A DNA stretch of 64,000 bases from Hydromicrobium sp964415365 (GCA_964415365.1 CAYPYW010000003.1:1-64000), one strand, 5' to 3'; positions 33,300 to 42,825 are shown, counted from the stretch's first letter. Notes: generated by a model from the sequence alone, not told the origin. Numbers and translations: made by a program.

Positions 33300-34430
33300 C
33301 TATCCATTTGTCTGTTGGGGTCTTTCTGCAAGTACAAGACTTACCTCTATAGATTCCCCATTTCTATTTACCGAGATCGTTACTTTATCACCAACGTTAT
33401 GTCTTATAATCTGAGAAACCAGTTCAAAGGGTGACTCCACTGCTTTACCATCAAAAGCAGTTATTATATCTCCGGCTTTAATACCGGCTTTCTGCGCAGG
33501 ATAGCCAGTTGTGACACTTTCTATATAAACACCTTTTATGTCTGTGGTATTATCGCCCATTTCAATTCCTATAAAAGGTGTTTTTGCTGCACCATTTTCG
33601 ATAAGCTGTTTCGCAATATTTAAGGCGGTATCACTTGGTATTGCAAAGCCTATGCCTGCGCTTGAACCCGAAGTTGAATATATCATGGTATTTATCCCGA
33701 GTACCTGACCGGTAGAATCTACAAGTGCTCCGCCGCTGTTGCCCGGATTGATTGCGGCATCTGTCTGAATTAAATCTACCAGCGGGAGGCTGTCATAAGA
33801 AACAGCTACATCTCTGCCAATGGCACTAATGACTCCAACTGTCACTGATTCCTGAAGCCCGAATGGGCTGCCTACAGCAATTGCTAATTCTCCCACTTTT
33901 ATACTATCTGCAGATGTAAATTTGGCAGGAATCAGGTCGGTTGCTTCTATTTTAATGACCGCGATATCAGTATTCTCATCAGTACCAATTAATCTAGCAG
34001 GATACTCTGTTCCGTCATTCAATGTCACTACAAGTTCTTTTGCACTACCAGCAACGTGGTTGTTTGTAATAATGTATCCATCCGAACTATATATTACGCC
34101 AGAACCTACACCTTCGCCTTCCTGCAGGTTGCCAAAAATATCCTGCTGCTCAACTGTAACTTTGATATTAACAACCGAGGGTTTAACTTCATCAGCAACA
34201 TTGCTTACAGCATTGTTGAATGCCGATAAAATATCCTGGCTACTTTCTTCCGGCTGTTGTGGTTCAGATAACTGACCTGACTCCTGCTCTTGCTCAGAAG
34301 CATTTGATTGCTCATTTGCTTTTGGTTGCTCTTTTAGGGAATTCATAAATGAACATCCCGCAAATGAAAAAGTAATCACCAGTGATAGCAGCACAGTTAA
34401 AATCAATACTTTTAAACTTTTCTTCTTCAT
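33300..34430 (-). CDS. HtrA/DegP-like serine protease, lipoprotein
   Basis: The 376-residue protein has a signal peptide ending in a lipobox (FSFAGC), then a Glu/Gln/Ser-rich linker, a trypsin-like domain and one PDZ domain. Catalytic residues are His in IITNNHVAGSAKE, Asp in DENTDIAVIKI and Ser in NPGNSGGALVD. The PDZ domain runs from about residue 275 (IESVTTGYPAQKAGIKAGDI). It degrades or refolds misfolded proteins outside the membrane. It lies downstream of, and on the same strand as, a two-component system that may control envelope stress. Confidence 0.94.
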   Translation of the reverse strand: MKKKSLKVLILTVLLSLVITFSFAGCSFMNSLKEQPKANEQSNASEQEQESGQLSEPQQPEESSQDILSAFNNAVSNVADEVKPSVVNIKVTVEQQDIFGNLQEGEGVGSGVIYSSDGYIITNNHVAGSAKELVVTLNDGTEYPARLIGTDENTDIAVIKIEATDLIPAKFTSADSIKVGELAIAVGSPFGLQESVTVGVISAIGRDVAVSYDSLPLVDLIQTDAAINPGNSGGALVDSTGQVLGINTMIYSTSGSSAGIGFAIPSDTALNIAKQLIENGAAKTPFIGIEMGDNTTDIKGVYIESVTTGYPAQKAGIKAGDIITAFDGKAVESPFELVSQIIRHNVGDKVTISVNRNGESIEVSLVLAERPQQTNG

Positions 34431-34668
34431 GTTTTTACTCCTTTATTAAATAATTTTTTTTGTATTAGGCTTAAGTTACCATTAAAAATACCTGCTTTAG
34501 GTTAAAACATCTCCTAATAAAATATCCTCTGTAACTTAAGGCTTCAAAGATTGATTATAAATTTGGAGATTAAATTGAAATTAAAGTAATATTAAACTTT
34601 TTTAATGTTAAGTGTGATTTTTTACTTTTATGATGGTTAAGAAGTTTTATATTTGAGTTAAAATATAC

Positions 34669-36024
34669 TCACAGATTTAATGGAAGCCTTATAATAAACT
34701 TACTTCCCTGATTCAGTTTACTTTCAACTTTTATGTCGCCCTTATGAGCCTCTACAATCCATTTAACGATAGACAATCCCAGACCTGATCCCTGACCTCC
34801 TCTTGCCTTATCTGTCTGATAAAATCTATCGAATATAAATGGCATGTCCTCTTCGGCAATACCAACACCGTTATCCTCAACTTTTATTACTGCAAAATTA
34901 TTTTCCTTCAGTAAAGAAATAATTATTTTGCCATTTTTCTTGCTGTATCTTATGGCATTATCAATAAGATTTATTATAAGCCTTGTTATAAGTGTTTGAT
35001 CTGCATTTATTTTTATTTGCTCTTCAGCATTAAGATTTATTGATATTTCTTTTTCCAGTGCAATGCTACTGTACTCTTTTATTGTTTCTTCCACAATTAC
35101 ATTTATATCCAGCACTTCAAAATCCAGTTTATATTTTCCTTCCTTGCTTCTATAAAGCATAAGAAGCTGGGAAATTATATAGCTCATCTTTTTACTTTCA
35201 TTAAGTATTTTCTTCAGTGCATCTTTATATTCTTTAGCTTTGTGTGAACCAGATAATGATTGCTCTGCATGTGCAGAAATTATTGCCAGCGGTGTCCTGA
35301 GTTCGTGAGATGCATCAGAGGTAAATTGTCTTTCCTTTTTAATAAAAGCTTCCAATTTGTCCAGCATTTCATTAAAGGTTATAGTGAGCCTTCCCACTTC
35401 ATCTTCAGTCCTAGGTATTTTTAGTCTTTGATTCAAATCACCATTACTGATTTTGCGAGCTGTTTTTGTTATATAATCAATCGGGCGTAAAGCCCGGTTA
35501 GCCAGGAATAAACCTCCCAATGATGCAAACAGAATATAAAGTGGAATGGAAATGAAAATAATTAACTTTAAATTATTTAAAGTGCTCATCAAGCTTTCCA
35601 TTGAGCGGCTTACTCTTATCCAGCCTATGACTTCACCATTAAATTCCAGAGGCTTATCATAAGCAGCCCATACAAGCTTATCTATCGTTATATACCTGAT
35701 CTCTTCACCCTCTATTGGCAAATTTACCAGTTCGGGCAGGATCTCGCTTTCCAGATTTGCGTTACCCCTTATATCAAATACTACAAAGTAGGTATTTGTT
35801 GTTATGATTTTATAAGGTTTATCAAGGCGAATGATGTTACCTTCGAATTGCAGGATTGAGGTTACCTGATCCGCATCAGCTCTCAGCAGATCTTCATTAC
35901 TTTTATATAATAATTCTGATATTGTGAAATATAAAATTATGCTAAAAATAACGAGTATTATTAAAAGAAATGAAGCGTACCATAGTGTAATTTTAGATCT
36001 TATTGTTAGCCTTCTCGCTTTCAT
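34669..36024 (-). CDS. Sensor histidine kinase
   Basis: The 451-residue kinase has a first membrane helix (about residues 12-34), an extracellular region to about 150, a second helix (LIIFISIPLYILFASLGGLF) and a HAMP domain. The HisKA box DASHELRTPLAI carries the phosphoacceptor His near residue 240. An ATPase domain follows with N (NLIDNAIRYS), G1 (VEDNGVGI) and G2 (GQGSGLGLSI) boxes. It overlaps the response regulator gene by 32 bases. The signal is unknown, but the nearby HtrA gene suggests envelope stress. Confidence 0.95.
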   Translation of the reverse strand: MKARRLTIRSKITLWYASFLLIILVIFSIILYFTISELLYKSNEDLLRADADQVTSILQFEGNIIRLDKPYKIITTNTYFVVFDIRGNANLESEILPELVNLPIEGEEIRYITIDKLVWAAYDKPLEFNGEVIGWIRVSRSMESLMSTLNNLKLIIFISIPLYILFASLGGLFLANRALRPIDYITKTARKISNGDLNQRLKIPRTEDEVGRLTITFNEMLDKLEAFIKKERQFTSDASHELRTPLAIISAHAEQSLSGSHKAKEYKDALKKILNESKKMSYIISQLLMLYRSKEGKYKLDFEVLDINVIVEETIKEYSSIALEKEISINLNAEEQIKINADQTLITRLIINLIDNAIRYSKKNGKIIISLLKENNFAVIKVEDNGVGIAEEDMPFIFDRFYQTDKARGGQGSGLGLSIVKWIVEAHKGDIKVESKLNQGSKFIIRLPLNL

Positions 36025-36688
36025 TCTTTAACACGTACCCCCCGCCTCTTATTGTATGGATAAGTTTATTTTTAAAATTTTCATCAATTTTTCTTCTCAA
36101 ATATCTTATATATACCTCCACGATGTTGGAGTTATATTCAAAATCATAATTCCAGACATGTTCCGCAATCTGTGATTTTGTCAGAACTCTATTTTTATTC
36201 TTAAGAAAATATTCGAGAATTGAATACTCTTTTGAGGTCAGTTCAATCAATTTATCTCCTCTTTTAACTTCTCTGGTCACAGTATCAAGCTTCAGGTCAT
36301 CCACAGATAACACTATATCCCGCTTTTCTTTTTGTCTGCGAAGCAGTGCCCTTACTCTCGCCAGGAGTTCATCAAAAGAAAAAGGTTTAATTAAATAATC
36401 ATCTGCCCCTGTATCAAGACCAATAACTCTGTCTTCAATTGAGTCTTTGGCAGTTAAAAGCAGAACTGGTGTTGAAATTTTCTTTGCTCTTATTCTTCTA
36501 AGCAGGGTAAGCCCGTCTATAATTGGAATCATGATATCAAGAATTATGCAATCATAATCTGTAGAGTATATGAAATTTTCGCCTTCTCTGCCATTTGTTA
36601 CAGCGTCGACACTATAGCCCTCTTCCTTTAGTCTCTTAGCTATAATTTTCAGTAGAGACGTTTCATCCTCTATTACAAGTAGTCGCAA
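35993..36688 (-). CDS. OmpR-type response regulator
   Basis: The protein starts MRLLVIEDE if the TTG at 36688 is used; GGAGG lies eight bases before it. The ATG at 36703 has no ribosome-binding site and would place GGAGG inside the gene. The receiver domain has acidic residues in VIEDE and the phosphoacceptor Asp in IILDIMIP, with LLTAKD and Lys in YLIKPFSFDEL. The winged-helix DNA-binding domain (about residues 128-222) ends IHTIRGGGYVL. It is encoded just before the sensor kinase. Confidence 0.94.
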   Translation of the reverse strand: MRLLVIEDETSLLKIIAKRLKEEGYSVDAVTNGREGENFIYSTDYDCIILDIMIPIIDGLTLLRRIRAKKISTPVLLLTAKDSIEDRVIGLDTGADDYLIKPFSFDELLARVRALLRRQKEKRDIVLSVDDLKLDTVTREVKRGDKLIELTSKEYSILEYFLKNKNRVLTKSQIAEHVWNYDFEYNSNIVEVYIRYLRRKIDENFKNKLIHTIRGGGYVLKNESEKANNKI

Positions 36689-36873
36689 TTTCACTACCTC
36701 CATTTTTATTAATTCTAAATCAAATTATAGGAGATATAGATTAAAATAAAATTAAAATTTTTTAATTTTATTTATGGGGTCTGTTATACTGTAGAGGTGA
36801 AAGTTTTTCACTTATTCATAAATTTTGGAGTAATTCCATTATTAATGCAAATAATTTAGCCATTATTTCGCAT

Positions 36874-36902
36874 TTGACAACACTCTGTTTTATTAGTATG
36901 AT
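36874..36902 (+). promoter_or_regulatory. Strong sigma-70-type promoter of the AbrB-ABC operon
   Basis: Consensus TTGACA (36874-36879) and TATGAT (36897-36902) are separated by exactly 17 bases, 54 bases before the ATG at 36957. Confidence 0.75.
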
Positions 36903-36956
36903 TTGCTTTGTAAATAAGATAATTCTTGTAAATTTAATGTAAGAGAGGTATTGGAC

Positions 36957-37217
36957 ATGGAGGCACCAGAAGGTAAAAAATTCTACGGCTCGGTAACTGT
37001 AAGTGAACGGGGACAGGTAGTTATACCTTCAGCAGCCAGGAAGGATTTTGGGATTAAAACCGGTGATAAACTGCTCGTTTTTGGTGACCTGGAAAGGGGA
37101 CTTGGAATTGCTACGTTTGATGTCATGCAAAGAACTATGGCAGGTACTGCAGGCTTTTTTCGCGAAATAGGGTCGATAATGAAAAGTGGAGAGAATAAAA
37201 AATCCAAAAATAGATAA
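36957..37217 (+). CDS. AbrB/SpoVT-domain transcriptional regulator
   Basis: The 86-residue protein has the AbrB fold in its first half (GSVTVSERGQVVIPSAARKD, FGIKTGDKLLVFGDL). A C-terminal tail follows, including ATFDVMQRTMAGTAGFFREI. AGAGG lies eight bases before the ATG at 36957; a TTG at 36951 is too close to it. Such proteins often lead ABC-2 exporter operons and control them, and this one is followed after 25 bases by an ATPase gene and two permease genes. Confidence 0.88.
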   Translation: MEAPEGKKFYGSVTVSERGQVVIPSAARKDFGIKTGDKLLVFGDLERGLGIATFDVMQRTMAGTAGFFREIGSIMKSGENKKSKNR

Positions 37218-37242
37218 TAAGAACAAGAAATGAGGATATCAA

Positions 37243-38169
37243 ATGGATGCAGTGATAAGTATAGAAAACGTTAGAAAAATTCTGGGGGATAGGGAAGTCT
37301 TAAAGGGAATAAGTTTTACCGTAGAAGTGGGGGATATCTTTGGATATCTCGGTCCTAATGGAGCCGGTAAGACTACTACCATCAGGATACTTCTCGGTCT
37401 GTTCCAGGCCAATTCAGGTAAATTGGATATCCTGGGAGAGGATATTAATCTGAGTGAAACTCGAAGGAAAATAGGTTTTGTTCTTGATTCTGACGGTCTC
37501 TACGAAAATATGACGGCTGAGGAGAATCTGGTGTATTACTCACAAATCTATGGATTGTCTAAAGCCGGGGAAAGAATAGATAAACTCCTGAATATGGTGG
37601 ATCTGGAGGATAGGTCTAGGGATAGGGTAGGCACTTACTCCAGAGGAATGAGACAGAGGTTAGCTTTAGCCAGGGCTATGGTGCATAATCCGGAGGTTCT
37701 GGTTCTGGATGAGCCTACGGCTGGAGTTGATCCCTCGGGACAGATAGAAATGAGGCAGCTGATGCTCAATATAGCACATAAAGAAAATAAAACTATTTTC
37801 TTGAGTTCCCATAATCTTGACGAGGTACAGCGGATTTGCAACCGCATTGCTCTTATAGACAGGGGTGAAATAAAGCTCTATGGTGAGCTGGAGAGTCTTC
37901 GCCAGAAGATGGGCAAAGGTGGGATAGTAATTGAGATAGCCCAGGATATTCCAGACTCACTGCTGGCTGAACTGGAAAACCTGCCCCGTATAGGATTAAA
38001 GGAAAAGAAGGAAAAGACACTTATTTTTTCACCTGAGGAAGGAACGGAAATATCGGATATAATCAGTCTTCTTGCCAGCCGGGGAATAAAAATTGAGGAA
38101 GCGGTAAAAAGAGAAGCAACTCTGGAAGAAATGTACGCAGCTATTTTGAAAGAGGCTGAGCCATTATGA
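37243..38169 (+). CDS. ABC transporter ATP-binding protein
   Basis: The 308-residue ATPase has Walker A GPNGAGKTTT (about residue 38), signature YSRGMRQRLALARAM, Walker B VLVLDEPTAGVDP and the switch segment LSSHNLDEVQRIC. Its C-terminal 90 residues resemble those of drug and lantibiotic exporters. It overlaps the first permease gene by four bases (ATGA). It drives the two permeases encoded next; the exported molecule is unknown. Confidence 0.94.
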   Translation: MDAVISIENVRKILGDREVLKGISFTVEVGDIFGYLGPNGAGKTTTIRILLGLFQANSGKLDILGEDINLSETRRKIGFVLDSDGLYENMTAEENLVYYSQIYGLSKAGERIDKLLNMVDLEDRSRDRVGTYSRGMRQRLALARAMVHNPEVLVLDEPTAGVDPSGQIEMRQLMLNIAHKENKTIFLSSHNLDEVQRICNRIALIDRGEIKLYGELESLRQKMGKGGIVIEIAQDIPDSLLAELENLPRIGLKEKKEKTLIFSPEEGTEISDIISLLASRGIKIEEAVKREATLEEMYAAILKEAEPL

Positions 38170-38906
38170 GAGAGACAGGTCTTGTAATTATAAACAGCAT
38201 TAAAAGCAACCTTCGGTTGAAGATTGCACTCATTATCTATGTTGCCGTAACAATGATATGTATTTTGGGTGTGGCAATATCTATCTGCTTTTTTCTTATA
38301 GCTCCGGAGATGAATACAGGACTACCAAATAGATCCAAGCTGGAGCTCTACCTGGGCTTGATTATGTATGCCACCTGCTTTATCTGTCTGGGAGTAAATC
38401 TAAATTCATTTTCCTTTCAATCCATGACCAGGGAAAAGTCCCGGGGTAATATAGAATCACTCCTGGCTACGCCGCTCAAAGCTAAGGATATCTGGATTGG
38501 CAAGAGTATAGCTATTTATATACCAGGTTTAATTCTGGGAGAGGTTCTTACATTTATAGTCATGATTGCTATCAACTATATATATTTTATTCCTGAAATA
38601 GGTTTTCTTTTTAATCACTGGTTGGTTATAAGCAGTTTTGTGGCTGCCCCGCTTATTTATCTTTGTCTAAGTCTTCTTATTCATCTTATTGGGCTAACCG
38701 GAAAACCGGCAACTGGCAATGTTATCGTTCAGATCTTTTTACCAGTTATGGTTACGCTGATGATAAACCTTGTGGTTCGTGATATTCTGGATGTCACTTC
38801 GTGGTTATTCACTGTGGTTAATCTCAGAATAGCCGCTGTAATAACTATTATGGTTATTTTCCTGCAGCCCCGTCTCACCAGAGAGAGAATAGTCTTATCA
38901 CGTTAG
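38166..38906 (+). CDS. ABC-2 type permease, first subunit
   Basis: The 246-residue protein has six membrane segments. The conserved cytoplasmic segment MTREKSRGNIESLLATPLKA, followed by KDIWIGKSIA (about residues 87-116), is the E..RGT.E.LL.TP motif of ABC-2 permeases. It overlaps the ATPase gene by four bases. The next gene encodes a similar protein with the same motif, so the two probably form a heterodimer. Confidence 0.9.
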   Translation: MRETGLVIINSIKSNLRLKIALIIYVAVTMICILGVAISICFFLIAPEMNTGLPNRSKLELYLGLIMYATCFICLGVNLNSFSFQSMTREKSRGNIESLLATPLKAKDIWIGKSIAIYIPGLILGEVLTFIVMIAINYIYFIPEIGFLFNHWLVISSFVAAPLIYLCLSLLIHLIGLTGKPATGNVIVQIFLPVMVTLMINLVVRDILDVTSWLFTVVNLRIAAVITIMVIFLQPRLTRERIVLSR

Positions 38907-38915
38907 GAGTGCAAT

Positions 38916-39665
38916 TTGAAAAAAATAAGTATTGTTTTTAATAGAGACTTCAGAGAACTCCGAAAAACCAAAGCCTTTCTGATTATAGTAATTATATTTA
39001 CCATAATTACCATCGCTGTTGCAGTTATTGCCAGCATTACTTTAAAAAATCAAGAATGGCTGAGGGTAAAAGCAGCCCGGCCCATGCTGGAACTTATAAT
39101 GGGCCTCATTTCCTACTTCTTGCCACTGTCTATCCTTATGACTTTCATCTGGGCCTTTGCCAGTTTTCCTATTATTAAAGAAAAAGTTAACGGGAACATT
39201 GAATCACTCCTGGCTACTCCCCTGGGTCCCAAAGAAGTCTGGATAGGTAAAAGTCTGGCCATCTTCGTTCCTGGTTTTGTTATTTCTATTGTCTCTACGA
39301 TTATAGTATTGCTGGCAATAAATCTTGTTGCAATCAAACCAGCGACGGGGGTTTTCTTCTTGTCAGTTCAAATACTGCTTACTTGTTTTATTATTAATCC
39401 CATGCTATTTTTTGGTTTACTTTTATTTATCATTCTTTTTTCTCTGGCCAATAACCCTGATATAGCGATAGCGCCCTCCTTTTTGGTCGGGTTTGGTTTA
39501 ATGACAGGAATTCCATTGGGAGTAGCTACAGGTGTAGTGGATCTGGCTTCCTGGTCTTTTTTGTTGTGGTATACGATCGGAACTGCTATTATCTGGGCGG
39601 TCGTTTTTTACCTTTCCCGTCTCCTTACTAAAGAAAAAATCGTACTATCCAGCAAAGGGGACTAA
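38916..39665 (+). CDS. ABC-2 type permease, second subunit
   Basis: The 249-residue protein has six membrane segments and the motif KEKVNGNIESLLATPLGPKE (about residues 88-107), then VWIGKSLAIF. It begins with TTG; AGGAG lies six bases upstream and no ATG is near. Its similarity to the previous permease suggests an old duplication. It closes the AbrB-led exporter operon and is followed by the MITE-like element at 39731-39898. Confidence 0.9.
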   Translation: MKKISIVFNRDFRELRKTKAFLIIVIIFTIITIAVAVIASITLKNQEWLRVKAARPMLELIMGLISYFLPLSILMTFIWAFASFPIIKEKVNGNIESLLATPLGPKEVWIGKSLAIFVPGFVISIVSTIIVLLAINLVAIKPATGVFFLSVQILLTCFIINPMLFFGLLLFIILFSLANNPDIAIAPSFLVGFGLMTGIPLGVATGVVDLASWSFLLWYTIGTAIIWAVVFYLSRLLTKEKIVLSSKGD

Positions 39666-39730
39666 ATTTAATTTGCTACCTACCCTTACAGAAATGGTCT
39701 TCTATTGTTCAGTCAGGTGAAATATATTTT

Positions 39731-39898
39731 GGTAACTGTGCCATTGACACACGTATGTAGCCGTAAAGGCAAATTAATAAGAAATGAGGCGTCAAGCATC
39801 ATATCCATATCTTCAAAAAGGTAGTCTCAGATTAGTTAAGGGAGGCTAATCCTAACTATTTGCCCAAACTACATACGTGTGTCAATGGTACAATCACC
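39731..39898. mobile_element. MITE-like element with 30-base terminal inverted repeats
   Basis: The left end (39731-39760) and the reverse complement of the right end (39869-39898) match at 26 of 30 positions, including an unbroken run of 19 bases, CATTGACACACGTATGTAG. The element is about 168 bases and has no coding capacity. TATATTT flanks it on both sides (39723-39729 and 39899-39905), a possible seven-base target duplication, although AT-rich sequence makes that weak. Part of its inside recurs near 26891-26914. It sits between convergent genes. A long imperfect hairpin in RNA is also possible. Confidence 0.72.
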
Positions 39899-39931
39899 TA
39901 TATTTGAAGATAGTTTTTTGAAAATCCCTTG

Positions 39932-40498
39932 TCATACTTCCTTTTTCTTAGCTTTTTCATTAAGCACCTTAATTGCCTTTTCATAAAGGGGTCTGGCAAT
40001 TTCTTTTGCCTTATCCAGAGAGATACGGTTGTACATCCAATCAATTTTTGCCTTAACCTTTTCTTTAGGAAATTTCTCTACCCAGTCAGTATGTTTTAGT
40101 GCATTTGTTTCGAGATAACTAATGGAATCAGAATCTTTTATAAGATTCTGTCCATCAGTACCCCCAAATTCATGCCTTTCGATAAGCATCTTAACTTTTA
40201 GTGCAAAATTGGGTTCTGCTCCTTCTTGTAACAGGAAATTATATATTTCCAGTGCACCATTTTCCTGATGTTTCCTGAGTACTTCTTTATCCATGAAAAA
40301 AGCACCTATGTCATAGGGGAAAATTGCTCTTTCTACATCATGAGCATAGGCTGCAATCTGCATGTCATAACCAGCTTCAGGCTCCAGTTGGAGCAACCAG
40401 TATAAGGTCCGAACAAAGTGTAGGTCTTTTACTCCAAAAAGTTTGTCAACATGTTTTATTGTTTTATTTAATAACCGAAGTTTTTTTGCTTGAATCAT
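39932..40498 (-). CDS. DUF4202 / HD-like protein
   Basis: The 188-residue protein has AAYAHDVERAIFPYDI near residue 49 and IERHEFGGTDGQNLIKDSDS near 106, giving His-Asp and a second His and Asp spaced like a divergent HD metal-hydrolase site. The C-terminus is helical and basic. DUF4202 proteins are of unknown function. It is followed upstream by a nitroreductase gene on the same strand with a 39-base gap. Confidence 0.72.
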   Translation of the reverse strand: MIQAKKLRLLNKTIKHVDKLFGVKDLHFVRTLYWLLQLEPEAGYDMQIAAYAHDVERAIFPYDIGAFFMDKEVLRKHQENGALEIYNFLLQEGAEPNFALKVKMLIERHEFGGTDGQNLIKDSDSISYLETNALKHTDWVEKFPKEKVKAKIDWMYNRISLDKAKEIARPLYEKAIKVLNEKAKKKEV

Positions 40499-40537
40499 AT
40501 CTCTCCAATCAAATGTAAAGGTAAACTGAATTTTATT

Positions 40538-41278
40538 TTACTCTTTATTTCTAAATCCCTGTTCCTTCAATGTTGGATAGACTTTTGGATAATAATTATC
40601 TTTGTAGAAACTGCTTGTATTATAGCTCCAATTAACTTCTTTGCTCCTGTCAACTTCTTTCAGGTAATTAACTATCAGTTTGTCATAGGAGTCTATGCTA
40701 TCCTTTAGGTTTTCCTGGCTATATTTTTCAAAATGACAGTAGGTTGACCTGTCCAATCTGGGTTTTAATTTGGAGTAATCTTCTGGGTAACCTATACAGA
40801 GGCCAGCTATGGGATATGTATACTTGGGTAGCCCAAATAATTTTATAATAGTACGTGGATTATTTCTAATGCTACCTATACATACTGTGCCAAGACCCAA
40901 AGACTCAGCGGCAGTAATAACATTTTGCATGCTAAGACCTACATCTACCGAACCAACCATGATCGATTCTATGCTGTCTGTGACAGTTTGTTTTCTATTA
41001 TTTTTTTCACACGCTATTTTAGTTTTGAGAAAGTCCATTATAAAAAGGAAAAAAACAGGGCATTCAATTATCCAGGGCATATCAACGGCGACCTCCTCAA
41101 TTTTCTTTTTTGATTCTTTATCCTTTATGACGATTATACCTGATTGTTGACCATTCAGAGAGGTTGGTGCACGTTGGGCTACTGCTACTAACTCATCAAT
41201 AATGTCATTGGGTATCATAGTTGGCTTGAATTTTCTTATGGATCTATGGTTTTTCATTATAGCTATTGTTTGATTCAT
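40538..41278 (-). CDS. Nitroreductase family protein (NfsA-like FMN enzyme)
   Basis: From ATG 41278 the protein has 246 residues. RSIRKFKPTMIP, LVAVAQRAPTSLNGQQSG, GSVDVGLSMQNVITAAESLG (about residues 114-133) and LGTVCIGSIRNNP fit the FMN-binding fold. The longer C-terminal region after LCIGYPEDYSKLKPRLDRST matches NfsA rather than NfsB. It uses NAD(P)H to reduce flavin and then quinones or nitro compounds. A GTG at 41284 is in frame, but the ATG is better placed behind GAAGAG. Confidence 0.88.
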   Translation of the reverse strand: MNQTIAIMKNHRSIRKFKPTMIPNDIIDELVAVAQRAPTSLNGQQSGIIVIKDKESKKKIEEVAVDMPWIIECPVFFLFIMDFLKTKIACEKNNRKQTVTDSIESIMVGSVDVGLSMQNVITAAESLGLGTVCIGSIRNNPRTIIKLFGLPKYTYPIAGLCIGYPEDYSKLKPRLDRSTYCHFEKYSQENLKDSIDSYDKLIVNYLKEVDRSKEVNWSYNTSSFYKDNYYPKVYPTLKEQGFRNKE

Positions 41279-41353
41279 GATCACTCTTCTTTGCTGTCAG
41301 GTCTATTAGTCAATTTTATTTTTAATGGCAGAAAAAAAGACAGGCCTGTCTTT

Positions 41354-42052
41354 TTACATACCAAGATAAGCTTTCTTAACTTCCGGATTATTAATGATAT
41401 CCTCGATTTTACCTCTGATTGTTATCTCTTTGTGCTCCATTATATAAGCCCAATCAATTATTCTTGCAACCTGATAGAAATTCTGTTCTACAAGTAATAT
41501 ACTTGTGCCTAATTCCGATATCTTTTTTAAATTATCGATCATTTCCAAAACTATGCTTGGTTGTAGTCCCAGGAGGGGTTCGTCCAGTATAAATATTTTG
41601 GGCTCGGCCATAAGGCCCCTGGCAAGGGCTACCATTTGTTGCTGTCCACCACTCATTGTGGAAACTATCTGGTTCTTGCGTTCCTTTAGTATAGGGAAAA
41701 TTGAATATACTACATTTAGATTATCTTTTATTCTTTTCCTGTTCAAAAATGCTCCTGCTTTCAAGTTCTCGAAAACAGATAAATGTTCAAATAGCCTGCG
41801 CCTTTCAGGGACAACAGAAATTCCCAACTCAACTCTTCTATGAGATGGGTACTTTGTAATATTCTCTCCATCGAGTATTATATCTCCTTCAGATGGAATC
41901 AGGACACCTGCAATATTATTTACAAGTGTACTTTTACCGGAACCATTGGGCCCAAGCAGAGCAGTTATTCTTCCTTCTTTAACTTCAAGGCTTACTTTGT
42001 TTAGCGCATTGATTTTTCCATATGAATAGGATAAGTCACTAATCTTAAGCAT
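41354..42052 (-). CDS. livF: Branched-chain amino acid-type ABC transporter ATPase (LivF)
   Basis: The 232-residue ATPase has Walker A LGPNGSGKSTLV, signature MSGGQQQMVALARGLMAEP, Walker B IFILDEPLLGLQP and LLVEQNF in the switch region. VVPERRRLFEHLSVFENL is typical of LivF. It overlaps livG by eight bases. The matching permeases and binding protein are encoded on the other strand at 44641-50020. The family carries branched-chain amino acids, but also amides, urea and organic acids. Confidence 0.93.
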   Translation of the reverse strand: MLKISDLSYSYGKINALNKVSLEVKEGRITALLGPNGSGKSTLVNNIAGVLIPSEGDIILDGENITKYPSHRRVELGISVVPERRRLFEHLSVFENLKAGAFLNRKRIKDNLNVVYSIFPILKERKNQIVSTMSGGQQQMVALARGLMAEPKIFILDEPLLGLQPSIVLEMIDNLKKISELGTSILLVEQNFYQVARIIDWAYIMEHKEITIRGKIEDIINNPEVKKAYLGM

Positions 42053-42797
42053 TTTTATCTTCTCCCATATAGGACTCGATTACGCGTTTGTTATTAGCAA
42101 CATCTTTAGGTTTTCCGGTGCATATTATCTTACCAAGGTGGATAACACTTACTGCATCAGAGATATTCATGACAACCCTTAAGTTATGCTCTACAAGTAA
42201 TATCGTCATTCCTTTTTCGTCTCTTAGCTTATTAATAAAGCAAAGAGCCTTTTCAATCTCCTGAACAGTTAATCCGGCCAGTACTTCGTCAAATAGTATC
42301 AGTTTCGGTTTACCAGCAATAGCTCTAGCTATCTCAAGACGCCTCACGTCTCCAATAGTTAATGATTCAGCAGAAATGTTAGATTTATCTATGAGATCAA
42401 CAAATTCCAGTATCTCCATTGCTTCATTTTCAGCAGATCCTATGTTGGAAACATTTTCGGTACCAAATAATAGTCCGGATATAACATTCTGTAGTACAGT
42501 CATTGATAAAAAAGGTTTAGCGTTCTGGAAAGTTCTTGCAATACCCATCCTGCAGATTTGATAATGTTTCAGGTGATCTATCCTCCGTCCTTCCATTAAT
42601 ATCTCCCCTGCATCTGCTCTATAGATTCCTGAAATCAAATTAAATAAGGTTGTTTTTCCTGCACCATTTGGCCCAATTATTGATCTGATCTCTCTGCTAT
42701 TTACTTTTAGATCTATGCCATCCAGAACAATATTTCCACCAAACCTTTTCTTTATTCCTCTGACCTCAAATATTGGTGTAGGATTTTCTGATTTCAT
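42045..42797 (-). CDS. livG: Branched-chain amino acid-type ABC transporter ATPase (LivG)
   Basis: The 250-residue ATPase has Walker A IGPNGAGKTTLFN, GIARTFQNAKPFLSMTVLQN (a LivG hallmark), signature LTIGDVRRLEIARAIAGKP, Walker B LILFDEVLAGL and LLVEHNL. The signature LTIGD is a variant of the usual LSYGQ. ATG 42797 is preferred over TTG 42803 because AAAGGA is better spaced. It is followed by livF and preceded by an unusual TIM-barrel gene. Confidence 0.93.
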   Translation of the reverse strand: MKSENPTPIFEVRGIKKRFGGNIVLDGIDLKVNSREIRSIIGPNGAGKTTLFNLISGIYRADAGEILMEGRRIDHLKHYQICRMGIARTFQNAKPFLSMTVLQNVISGLLFGTENVSNIGSAENEAMEILEFVDLIDKSNISAESLTIGDVRRLEIARAIAGKPKLILFDEVLAGLTVQEIEKALCFINKLRDEKGMTILLVEHNLRVVMNISDAVSVIHLGKIICTGKPKDVANNKRVIESYMGEDKNA

Positions 42798-42825
42798 ATC
42801 CAATTATCCTTTTATGTTAAAATAA

